In this document: positions 11,616 to 21,400 of the stretch, in pieces
How positions within the stretch are numbered: position 1 is the first letter of the stretch
Layout: each line of letters begins with the position of its first letter
Assembly (NCBI RefSeq): GCF_013368755.1
Contig: NC_049561.1
Coordinates: forward strand, 6,882,001 to 6,946,000
Source of the DNA: Talaromyces rugulosus
Taxonomy: Eukaryota > Ascomycota > Eurotiomycetes > Eurotiales > Trichocomaceae
Direction of reading: 5' to 3'
Length of the DNA: 64,000 nucleotides
Notes under the pieces: model-generated
What the model saw: the letters and a program-made list of their open reading frames with translations, nothing else
Told to the model about the DNA's origin: nothing
Database searches by the model: none
Translations under genes and position numbers: made by a program

Positions 11616-13292
11616 CTACTTGAAACATAGTAAGTGTTTCAAGACATCTTCCAATGTGTTCTGAATGCTGACCGGGGCTCTCCTCTGCCTCCACGCAACG
11701 TACCCATCAGGTCGTACCAGCAAAGCCCCACTTGAAGATATCCCCGCTGCAGTCTCCCATAATCTTTTCTTATCAATGACAGCTCCATTGATGTGCCCCA
11801 CACAATATCCAGCAAGAAGTAATCCCGACCAGCTCTTTCGAACGTTCTCACTGGCTGTAATCCATGGTTCTCCGGCACTTCCGGCTATCAGCACAAACCC
11901 ATTTCCAACTAGATCAAGTGTTGAAATTTCTTTCCCATCTTTCTCAACTGTGACATGCGGAACACGGGTTCCCGGTCTGCCATCCAAGGAGAAAAGTAGT
12001 GAAGACGCACTCCATGCTTTCCACGTTGCACCCCCGAGTGGCCATCGATCCTCGACCATCACTGCCGGACTTTCATTTGAGTAGATATACCCATATCCAC
12101 TTGAATACGCCATGACTTTGGCGAATCCTTTTATTGTCCTCCAGTCTCGTTTGATAGAAATCAGCCCTAGTTCATCTGCAAGTGCAGATGAGACATCTGC
12201 GGCAGTTTTCCCCACTGGTTGTCTCTCTATGTCAAAGGTTTCCAGTAACCGTGAGCTCGCATATCCCTTAAGAACAGCGGATAGCTTCCATGTCAGATCG
12301 TACGCGTCAGAAATGCCCGAGTTTGCGCCTTGCCCACCATAGGGCGGCATCTGGTGTGCTGCATCGCCGGCGAGGAATATCCGGCCATGTTGCAGTTTTG
12401 TGGCAACTTGAACAGACGGCTCCCATGGTAAGATGGAAATAATTTCAACCTCGATTTCTGGTAACCCCAGCGCAATCCTGAGTAATTCTTTGCATCTGTC
12501 TGGCGAAAAGTGTTCTGGTTTCTCGCCTTTCAAGGGATCATAACTCAAATGAAAGACCCACCGATCACTATTGTTAATTGACGTGAATATCCCCACAACT
12601 TCAGGATTTTCGATGCGACATAGACTGAATTCTCGAGTCTTGACCAAGTCCGTCAGATCGGCGCGAAAGAGAATGTTTAATAAATTTCCCATCTTACCAC
12701 AACCGGTAGTCGATACGCCAAGTTGCGAGCGAATTGGAGAGTTTGCACCATCGGCTGCTACCACATAGTCTGCAGTCACAGTGGAGATATCGCTGGTCTC
12801 TCGGTCCTTTATTGTAACCGTTACCTTTTCTTCATCTTGTTCCACATCCAAACATTGGGTGCGGAATCGTACATCTCCACCTTTTTCCCTTGCCTCTTTT
12901 AGAATGGCAGGCTCAAGCATATCCTGAGTAACAAAGAGACCATTCTCTGGTCCAATTCCGGACGATTGGACCCACGATGTCGACTTGGGCCCCTCCTTTC
13001 TTCGAGGTCTTTTCTCAAGAACAGAATTGAGCGAAGGCCCCGAGAAAATACCTCGTGTAGGGGCCATACTCGCACCAGCTTCACGGACAGCCTCTGCAAT
13101 GCCCATGCTGCGAAATATCTCCATAGTCCGTGCATTGACGCTGCGTGCTCGCGGGTGAATCGATGTTCCCGCATGTCGTTCGACTAGAAGCGAGTGGATG
13201 CCTTGATTGGAAAGGAAAAGAGATGCACAGAGACCCACGATTCCACCACCGATGATTATAACGGGCACATGGTTGGTTTGCGTTGTGCTCAT
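11616..13292 (-). CDS. FAD-dependent monooxygenase, aromatic/phenol hydroxylase type
   Basis: 558-residue intronless flavoprotein of the group A aromatic hydroxylase family (PheA/TfdB/MhpA-like). It is expected to hydroxylate an aromatic or polyketide-like substrate using NAD(P)H and O2. Visible motifs are the N-terminal dinucleotide-binding IIIGGGIVGLCASL (Gly 15, 17, 20), VVAADGANSPIRSQLG (DG motif at 181-182) and RIFLAGDAAHQMPPYGGQGA (GD motif, 309-313). A thioredoxin-like C-terminal region follows. The length is normal for the family and nothing is missing. It is divergent from a Zn2Cys6 regulator 715 bp away and close to a second FAD enzyme, which suggests a common pathway. The substrate cannot be told from sequence. 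Confidence 0.85.
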   Translation of the reverse strand: MSTTQTNHVPVIIIGGGIVGLCASLFLSNQGIHSLLVERHAGTSIHPRARSVNARTMEIFRSMGIAEAVREAGASMAPTRGIFSGPSLNSVLEKRPRRKEGPKSTSWVQSSGIGPENGLFVTQDMLEPAILKEAREKGGDVRFRTQCLDVEQDEEKVTVTIKDRETSDISTVTADYVVAADGANSPIRSQLGVSTTGCGKMGNLLNILFRADLTDLVKTREFSLCRIENPEVVGIFTSINNSDRWVFHLSYDPLKGEKPEHFSPDRCKELLRIALGLPEIEVEIISILPWEPSVQVATKLQHGRIFLAGDAAHQMPPYGGQGANSGISDAYDLTWKLSAVLKGYASSRLLETFDIERQPVGKTAADVSSALADELGLISIKRDWRTIKGFAKVMAYSSGYGYIYSNESPAVMVEDRWPLGGATWKAWSASSLLFSLDGRPGTRVPHVTVEKDGKEISTLDLVGNGFVLIAGSAGEPWITASENVRKSWSGLLLAGYCVGHINGAVIDKKRLWETAAGISSSGALLVRPDGYVAWRQRRAPVSIQNTLEDVLKHLLCFK

Positions 13293-14007
13293 TTTGATTC
13301 GGTGGAGCTCAGGCAGACGGGGAGAGCCGAGAAAGGATAGGTGAAGTTTTATACAATAGAGAAGATAGAATTTGCGGTTAATGCCGTTTTTAATGTGGTT
13401 TTAAAAAGGCTGTTGAGTAAACTCTGAACGGGCTTTTTTTCCATTAATTAACTTAAAAGGCCACAGCTGGCGATATTAAACAGTCTCTTAAAAGCCGAAA
13501 CTACCTGTCAAAAGCCGGTTAAAACCCGAACTCCTGATGGCATGCATTCCGCAGTAAAAATCTACAAATATCATTTCTAAAGTTAAATAAAATTGCTTTA
13601 TGCATAAAACGGAGTTCCGGTTGACTGGTAGATAGATATCTTGTCAAAAAAAGTCAAAATATCAGTTGATACCAGAAATACTATTATGAGGGTGCATCAA
13701 TAGTAGTATGGATACATCGCAGGTTTCGGATGTTGAAATGCTCACACACCAATTAGGATGAGTAAAATCACCTTTTAGTAGATATACACTTCGGCCTATA
13801 TTCAAGCTATTGTAGAGTTCGATTAATAGTAATGAATCCATGCCTCCTACGAAATTATGCAAAGAAGTTTGCAGTGTTTGGCTCAGACCCTTACTAGTCC
13901 ACATCAGGAAAGGCTGGTTTTTCCACATAATATCATGTATTCAGATGCATCACCAACTTTACTTCCATAACTAAACCATCAGCATGTAAGGTGAAGTCGC
14001 TCTTTGC
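13293..14007. promoter_or_regulatory. Divergent promoter between monooxygenase and Zn2Cys6 regulator
   Basis: 715 bp of AT-rich sequence shared by two divergent genes. It contains the inverted repeat CGG-AGTT-CCG at 13610-13619, the usual layout of a binuclear zinc-cluster binding site. The neighbouring regulator is the obvious candidate ligand, but this is inference from pattern and position. Short unrelated frames in this interval show no coding features. Confidence 0.4.
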
Positions 14008-16063
14008 ATGAGAATGGCCTCGCTCACGCCTGTGGACCGGAATCCTTCCATCCCAACTCTCACATGCGAATCCTGCCGGCAGCGCAAGATCAAATGCGAC
14101 AAGCTGACTCCCTGCACAAACTGCCAAAAGGCCGGCATCAACTGTGAATCCGTGCATCGTAGGCGATTGCCCAGAGGGCGTCATATTAATAAATCCAATG
14201 GTACCGGTCATAACCTGCACTTGCAGAACAAAATCGATAGATTAGAGGCATTGGTCAACGTGGCTCTTGCGGGACCAAACACAAACACGGTGGGTGAAGA
14301 CATTCTAGTTGCATGGCCACTTTTGCTCATGCCATATCTGTACAGCTGAGCTCGGATGGTGCCAGTTCTAGAAGTGTTACTGACGGGCCTTTAACACCTG
14401 GCGATAATACCGACACGGACAACAGCTCCGCTGCTCCTCAACTATGGGGTAACCTTGTCAAGCAAGTCCCAGACTTTAGCAGCGAACATGCAAGAGGAGA
14501 AAACAAAAGGAATGAGATGCAGCCTGCGTTTACTGGATTTCCCCTCGGTCAGCTAGGTGGTACTCAATTGCATTCGCTGTCGCTCCGTCCCACTCCTCCT
14601 GTGATAGCTGCCCTATGCAATGTGTACCTCGATCAGGTAGACCGCATTATCAAGGTTTTGCATCGGCCATCGTTAAAGAGCCGTTTTCTTGATGGAACTT
14701 CCTACTCTGTTAGCAGGAACTCTATAGCTGCCGAAAACGCCCTCGATTCCGCCGTGTTTTATGCAGCCGTTGCGAGCATGACAGATCGACAGTGTCAATC
14801 ACTTTTTCAATGCAACAGGGCAACAGTGCTACCCGAATATCAAAAAGCGTGTGAGATGTCTTTGGAAAGGGCGGGTTTGACAAGCACACGAGATGTGACA
14901 GTTCTTCAAGCCTTTGTCCTGTACCTCGTATGTTCTCACACTTGGAAAACATATAGATCATTTTCTAACAGCTTTTCTAGGTTGCCACACGAGCTCACGA
15001 CAGGTCGCGTACTGTATGGACTCTTGTTGCCACAGCGGTGCGGCTTGCCCACGCGCTCAATCTGCATGTCGAGTTTCTTCATCCATCAGAAACTTTCTTC
15101 GCCCGACAGATGCGAAAAAGGCTATGGTTAACTATATGTCTTTTGGACATGCAAACGTGTATTGAGCCGGATTCAAAACCTCTCATTCCACTCGACATGA
15201 TGCAAATCTCTCCACCATTCAACGTGAATGACTCGGACTTTGACCATTCGCATCAAGGCAGGGTTCCCGAGGAACGTGATGGGGTGACGGATATGACTTT
15301 TGCGCTCATAACATACAAGCTACAAACGCTTGCGCGAAGTATGCATCGCATCAAGGTAGACAAGAAGTTTGAGTCTACACGCGAAGGGCTGGTTGCAGCT
15401 TTTGAAAATGACATCTATCAACTTGCAGAATCTTGCAATCCAGATGATAATACCTATTCATGGTTTATTTATCACGGGTCCCGCTCCCTGATAGCATCAG
15501 CACAGCTTTTCACTATGGAGTCTATCGCTGAATCGTCACCTTCAACTCAGGCGCGCTGCTCTGTACTCGAGCTGTGTGCAAACGCCATCGAAAATGTTTC
15601 TCGCATGCAGAATGACGAGCGCGGTGAGGGATTTAGATGGTATGTTACTCCACAGTGGCCAGCAGTTGCCTTGGCCGTCAGGGAGTGCTACGTCTCTACC
15701 GATTTTGCTACGATCAGACGGGTGTGGCCGCTAATTGAAGAAGTATTTGAGCGATACCAGAACGCCAACTCCTGTCTGAATGGAGAACCGCGGTCAGAAA
15801 TGCTAAGGAAGCTGATGGATACTACCAGAGAAAGAGTCCATATGGTACTTTCAGAGAATAATGTCTCTTCTTCGGAAGATTTGATCTCTCCCCTGGGAGA
15901 GGCATTTTCTGAAAGCCAAGCAGTGAACCTAGCTAGCCCGTCATGGGCCGAGTGGGAAAGCTTCATGGCCGAGCTTTCCTCCGGACAATGGACTCATAAC
16001 AATCCGGATGACTTGGAAGGGGACTTTTGTATCAGACCAGAGCTGGTCTTTCCGTTTGGCTAG
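14008..16063 (+). CDS. Zn2Cys6 transcription factor of the adjacent FAD-enzyme module
   Basis: 648-residue fungal-specific regulator. Exons are 14008-14289, 14346-14927 and 14981-16063, with introns at 14290-14345 and 14928-14980. The second join gives [20 protein letters not shown], a normal core of the fungal transcription-factor domain. The zinc cluster is at about residues 21-50: [17 protein letters not shown] followed by [10 protein letters not shown], fitting C-x2-C-x6-C-x5-C-x2-C-x6-C. A short coiled coil ([18 protein letters not shown]) follows as a dimerisation helix. The middle homology region runs from about 150 to 560. A second ATG two codons in (14014) could also serve. It sits between two FAD enzymes and is likely their local regulator. 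Confidence 0.85.
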
Positions 16064-16789
16064 TAGCAGATTTGAACAAATGCCATAGAAAGCAATAAAG
16101 TCAGCTATGTTTCGCAACAACAAGTCAATCTCGCCCAGTCCCAACTAGAACAATGTCACGACTCAATTGCCATAAATTATGAATATGGAGAGCTTGACGG
16201 GGCAGGATTAAAAATAATACCTTGCTAAAAACGCCTGGAAGCCTGACGTGCTCGCTCCTTATTAGTTTTCGCTGGAGCGCGTATATGCAAATGGGGCCAG
16301 CCGTCCCGCCCAACCGAAGCTTATTTGCGCGGTTAAGCATGATGCTACTATTTGTTTTTTCTCGTTCCTGTGTTGGTTTTTTGTTGGCCGAGCCAATTGA
16401 TCTTATTCGTACACAGACTCTTCACAAATCTAGTGCCATCCTGGTGTCAACAAATGACGTCTATTTTCTTGGCTAGCTGTCCAAATACGCGAATCCTTCC
16501 TCGAATGCAGTAAAAATTAGGGATAAACTTTGAAGAAAGTTCTCACTAGAACTTTTTTTTATTAAAAAGAACTTTCCAAAATGCCTCCGCGTATATACAA
16601 CCAGAAAAAAGGGGGGCATGAAGAAGATCTCTGGCGCCGAACTTCCCGATTCGGAAAGAAAGATCGTGGTGTGCGTTCTAGGCACCGCGTGCTGATCGAC
16701 ATGATTATCGCGCAGTCCTCCTCCGCTCTTTTAAATAATTCTCTTCTCCTCATCCGACCTGACAGAGATTCATCAACAACCTCGTCAAA
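16064..16789. promoter_or_regulatory. Upstream region of the secreted FAD oxidoreductase
   Basis: 726-bp spacer. An imperfect palindrome with CCGATTCGG lies at 16646-16654, another zinc-cluster-like inverted CCG/CGG arrangement. A pyrimidine-rich leader precedes the ATG at 16790. Nothing coding is supported. Confidence 0.35.
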
Positions 16790-18196
16790 ATGAAGCTCGC
16801 CAATCTCGTGCAGCTGCTTCCCCTAGCCACTTCGGCGCTGGCAATCAAGACCATCACTCGTGATGTCACGGTGATCGGAGGAGGCGTTGGAGGCACCTAC
16901 GCTGCGGTGCGCGTGGCCGATTACAACAAGTCAGTAGTGGTCGTCGAACAAACCGAAACCCTGGGAGGTGCAACTCGCACATATCACGACCCTGCCACCG
17001 GCGAAACCATCGACGTGGGCGTGCAGATCTTCCAGAACATGGACATTGTCAAGTCCTTCTTTGCTCGCTACAACCTCCCTCTCATCAACATGTCAATTGG
17101 CATCTCAGGTGCCGGCGGTGGCCTGATCCCTGTCAACCTTCGCACCGGCCAGCATTTCAACTACTCTGTGCTTCCAAGCGACGATAACGTCGCCTCTGCG
17201 TTTAAAAAGTACGCTGCACAACTCGCTCGTTTCCCGTTTCTCACCGACCCAGGCATCCAGCTGCCCGATCCTGTGCCCGAGGATCTTCTGCTGCCATTTA
17301 GCAAATTCGTCGACAAGTACGACCTCCAGGACATAGTGCAGCTGGTCGCCCTCCAAGCTCAAGGATTTGGCAACGTGCTCGAGACCACCACATTGTACGT
17401 CTTCAAGTTCTTCAACGAAATCGTCCTAGAGAACCTGGCCAGCAGCTTCCTCGCCTCGGCCACGACCAACTCGCATGAGCTGTACGAAAAGGCCTACGAC
17501 GCTCTCGGTGGCGCCAAGAATGTCCTCTTCAACAGCACCATTATCTCCATCGATCGACCCGCCAAATCCGACCCAGACGCCCCGATCAAACTATACGTGC
17601 AGTCCTCGTCAACCGGGGAGATTGTCCAGATCAACACCAAACAAATCGTCTTCGCCATTCCGCCCGTTGCGTCCAATTTCGAAACCGTCGACCTCGACGA
17701 GACCGAGGACAGCCTCATCTCGCGCTTCACGAGCCATACTTTTATGGCTGGTGTTCTCAAAAACGCCGCCTACCTGGAAGCCCCCGGTCTTCTGTACAAC
17801 GCAGACCTGACTACTCCTTACAAGCTACCAAAGCTGCCGTCTATTTACTTCATCGGCCCGATGTTCGGCAACCTGACTGCAATCCCCTATGGAGGCCCTT
17901 CCCCTCCCGACCCAGAAGATGAAGAGGACATCAAAAAAGATGTCATCTCTCTCGTCAAAAAGAGCATCCCGGGATCTGACCCAGAGATCGTCTCGTGGAT
18001 GAGCGGTGGGAATTATGAGTGCCAGGTCAGTGCAGACGAGATCCGCGGTGGGTTTTATGAGCGTTTGAACAACTTGCAAGGTTATCGCAATACCTGGTGG
18101 ACTGGGGCCGCATTTCAACATCCGGATTGTGCCTTGATTTGGAATTTCACGGATGCAGTTGTGATTCCTAACTTGATCAAGGCTTTGAATGCATAA
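16790..18196 (+). CDS. Secreted FAD/NAD(P)-binding oxidoreductase, beta-cyclopiazonate dehydrogenase-like
   Basis: 468-residue intronless flavoprotein. It opens with a signal peptide (MKLANLVQLLPLATSALA), then the FAD-binding VTVIGGGVGGTYAAVRVAD and VVVVEQTETLGGATRTY, the pattern of the flavin amine oxidase/protoporphyrinogen oxidase fold. Fungal relatives of this secreted group are often annotated as beta-cyclopiazonate dehydrogenase (CpaO-like). That label is by resemblance and does not imply cyclopiazonic acid synthesis, since no CpaA or prenyltransferase is here. The C-terminal block WWTGAAFQHPDCALIWNFTD is intact. Several N-x-S/T sequons fit a secreted protein. Its proximity to another FAD enzyme and a regulator suggests a joint role. 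Confidence 0.75.
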   Translation: MKLANLVQLLPLATSALAIKTITRDVTVIGGGVGGTYAAVRVADYNKSVVVVEQTETLGGATRTYHDPATGETIDVGVQIFQNMDIVKSFFARYNLPLINMSIGISGAGGGLIPVNLRTGQHFNYSVLPSDDNVASAFKKYAAQLARFPFLTDPGIQLPDPVPEDLLLPFSKFVDKYDLQDIVQLVALQAQGFGNVLETTTLYVFKFFNEIVLENLASSFLASATTNSHELYEKAYDALGGAKNVLFNSTIISIDRPAKSDPDAPIKLYVQSSSTGEIVQINTKQIVFAIPPVASNFETVDLDETEDSLISRFTSHTFMAGVLKNAAYLEAPGLLYNADLTTPYKLPKLPSIYFIGPMFGNLTAIPYGGPSPPDPEDEEDIKKDVISLVKKSIPGSDPEIVSWMSGGNYECQVSADEIRGGFYERLNNLQGYRNTWWTGAAFQHPDCALIWNFTDAVVIPNLIKALNA

Positions 18197-18496
18197 ACAA
18201 GCGCTCATAGAAGATAGCGGTCGGTTAGTTACGCGATAGAACATCGAAATGGAATAATATGTTAAGTCTATCTTTTTTGTAAAAATAATTCTATGGAGAC
18301 ACACATTTTCTGGTAAAGACGAGAAACAAATTTGTAACAAATGAACATGCTCCTAATGCTAATGCGATGCAAGTGTGTTCAACTAACCCACCCCGCCAAC
18401 TCAAATGCAACATTTTATAACCCGTTAATTAAGTTCCACCAGCAGTATATAAAAAAAAACACACAATATATTAGAAAAGAAAAGAGAAAAAAAAAA

Positions 18497-21400
18497 TCAA
18501 GATAGAGAAATCCAGTTTCTCCATTCGCACTCACAACCACCGGTACCGCCGTCCACCGGTTCAGTCTGATTCTCCTTGATGCCCTGTTGCACGACTTCGG
18601 CCAAGGCAATATAGCCTGGACTGGCTTGAATGATACTCCCGCCAGAGGATCGGTCTTCATCTTCCAGTTTGGGAGATGTCAAGTTGTAGTAGCCCTCTTG
18701 CTCAAGGGAGTAACAGTAGATCAGCTTTTCGGTAGCAAGGCCACCATGTCGGTCGACAGTGAGAGTAATAGGATACGGGAAAGATCCCGGAGAAGTAAAG
18801 TTGTTTGCCGACAATGAAGAAGTCGACGTAGGAGATATAGTTGACAGTGAAGTCGTCGCGGACGCAGTCGTGGTGGCGGTTGCATTAGTGCTGTTTGACG
18901 ATGAAGACGCCGTGATTCTCATGTTCGTGACGTTTGTAGGCTGCGTCCATATACGCACCAAAAACCGTGTTTGCGACCATGTGCAGCGCACATTGGCCTT
19001 TTCCTTTGTGCTTCCGCCGTTGGAGTCCTCGGAGTCCGAGTCCTTGAGTTTGTTGTCACCAGTGACGGGGATCTTGGATTCTATGAATATGCTCTTGTCA
19101 AAGTAGGTGTAGAAGCCATAATGCTCGGTTGGCTTGCCTCGGTCGTACAGCTTGATCGGCTGCGAGCCTGGCAATGGGTACAGTGTGGCCGCCGATGCAG
19201 TGCCGTCGGATGCCATGGCTGGTGCAGGGATCAGGTTTCCGATGTCTGCAAAAGTTCCGGTGCCAGATGTTGTGGTAGAGCTAGCAGTGCTGCTAGTTTT
19301 ACTCGGAGACGAAGACCGTGTTGTCGATGGTGACAGAGTGGTACTCTCGCTATTATCGTGGATGTCCCTTTTTCCCAGAGACTGGTAGTCGGAGGTATCC
19401 ACTGGTGATAAAAAGGTGATAAAAAAAGGTGTCTCCTCTCCTTCAAACGGAGCAGTCACGTTGTCGGTCGTATTCCCCAAAAACTTTTGATCGACAAGAC
19501 GAGGCACAGCCGGAGTAGGAGATGGCGCCGCGTCGTCTCTGTCAAACAATAACAAAGACCTCTTTGAATTTGTCGCAGACGAGCGCACTGTAGTGCTGTG
19601 CGGGTAGGATCCGTTGTGGAAGCTGATCTCAAACCTGAAATTCGGCCGATCGGATGCATAACCGGTGTTACTATCTTGTTGTTCCTTTGGCAAGGCACAT
19701 GTCCACATCTGTGAAGGGGCAACGCAGCTGCTGCGCTCGACAGCAGGGTCTGGACCTGCAACTGTCATTACACCGGTGGGCATGGGAGGATACCCTGTGA
19801 GATTCAACCACTGAGACTGAACGGGAGTGGAGTCTCCCTTGTGGGTGAGGCATATAGCCAGAATGACCGATAGGATAATCACTATAATGCAAAAGACAAT
19901 GATGGCGCAGTACCAACGTCGGTCCCTTTTTTTTTTCGACGTGCCTCCTCTGCCGGGCAATAGCCCGCCGGCTCTCTTCCAGAACGAGTTTTCCTTTTGT
20001 AAGCGTCGTCGACGATTATTATTCTCCTCAGCGCGTAGGTAACCCCCAACGGTCGGAAACGTTCCGTGGTGTTGGTCTTGTATCTGACCTCCATTAATTC
20101 TGTCTCTTTGTGTATCTCCTTCATCTTGAAAAGGTGTAACTTCAGACATGGGGATTCCACCCCGACTAGTCATTTCACGCTGCATACCCGGCGAGATAGG
20201 GCCAGGAGAGACAGCCCTCTGCGGTCGTGTATTGCCGACCTGCAGGTTGTTTGACTGTAGGTTGTTTGACCTCAAGCGGGATGAGTTCCTGCTCGTTGGT
20301 GGGGTGTAGTATGGTGGTGGTTCGCTGTCAGAGTCTTCTTCGGAGATATTACGGGAGCTCTCCAGAGGTGCGGCTGGGTTTCCTCCACGTACGGCCGCGG
20401 GACTCGGGCGACGGGGAGGCGGCGGGGTGGAAGCTGGAGGTAGAATGCGCTGTACTCTTTCTCTTGCTCTTTCTTGGGTAACGGCGATTTCCGGCGAGGA
20501 AGAAATTTCTCGTGGGGCCATTTCACGTGGAGTTATTCCTCGTAAGGTCATTTCTTGTGGAGTCATTGCTCGCGAGGCCATTCCTTGCAGAGCCAGTCCG
20601 CTCGGAGCCGGCTCCCTCGTGTAGCTCGCTATATTTTCTTCTGGTGAAGGCATCCTCGCGACGGGAGACATTTGTCGTGAAGTTGTTTCTTGTGGGGTCA
20701 TTCCTCGTGGACGTATTCCTCTCGTGTCGTTCGTAGTAGTTTCTTCCGGCGAAGACATCCTCATGACAGGAGACATTCCTCGCGGACGTATTCCTCTTGG
20801 AGCCGGTTCTCTCGTGTCGTTCGTAATAGTTTCTTCCGGTGAAGGCATCCTCACAACGGGAGACATTGTCCTCTGTTGAGGTGATTGGCGTATTGGCTCT
20901 TGAAACATTGGCTGTTGGGGGATGGACGGAGGAATATAAGCAGGCATTTGTGCAGGCACCTGAGTAGGCATCGGCGGGGCATACACAACCATGGGTTGCA
21001 TCACTGGAGGAGGCATTTGGGGCATTTGCACTGGTTGCGCCATTGCTGGAGCCATCGGAGCCGGTGCTATCTGGGCTGGAGGCATTGGCGAGGGAGCTGG
21101 CATAGGGACTGGGGTTGGCTCTCTAGGGGCTGGCATAGCTGGCATAGGAACCGGAGTTGGCTCTCTGGGAGCCGGCATGGCACGAGGCGGTTCCTGCACA
21201 GGCTCTTTCTCAACAACCGGCGGAGGGCTAGGTGAACGAGTTGACCGAGCCATGGGGGTGACTGACGCGACACGAGTCCTTGCTTCCCCATCGTCGAGCG
21301 AAATCAAGTCTCTGGTATCCTCCGTAGGCAGGGCCTTCTCATTTACATCCGAGAACGGGTCCTCGGTACTCTTTTTATTCTCCTCGACAGCTTTCTGCTT

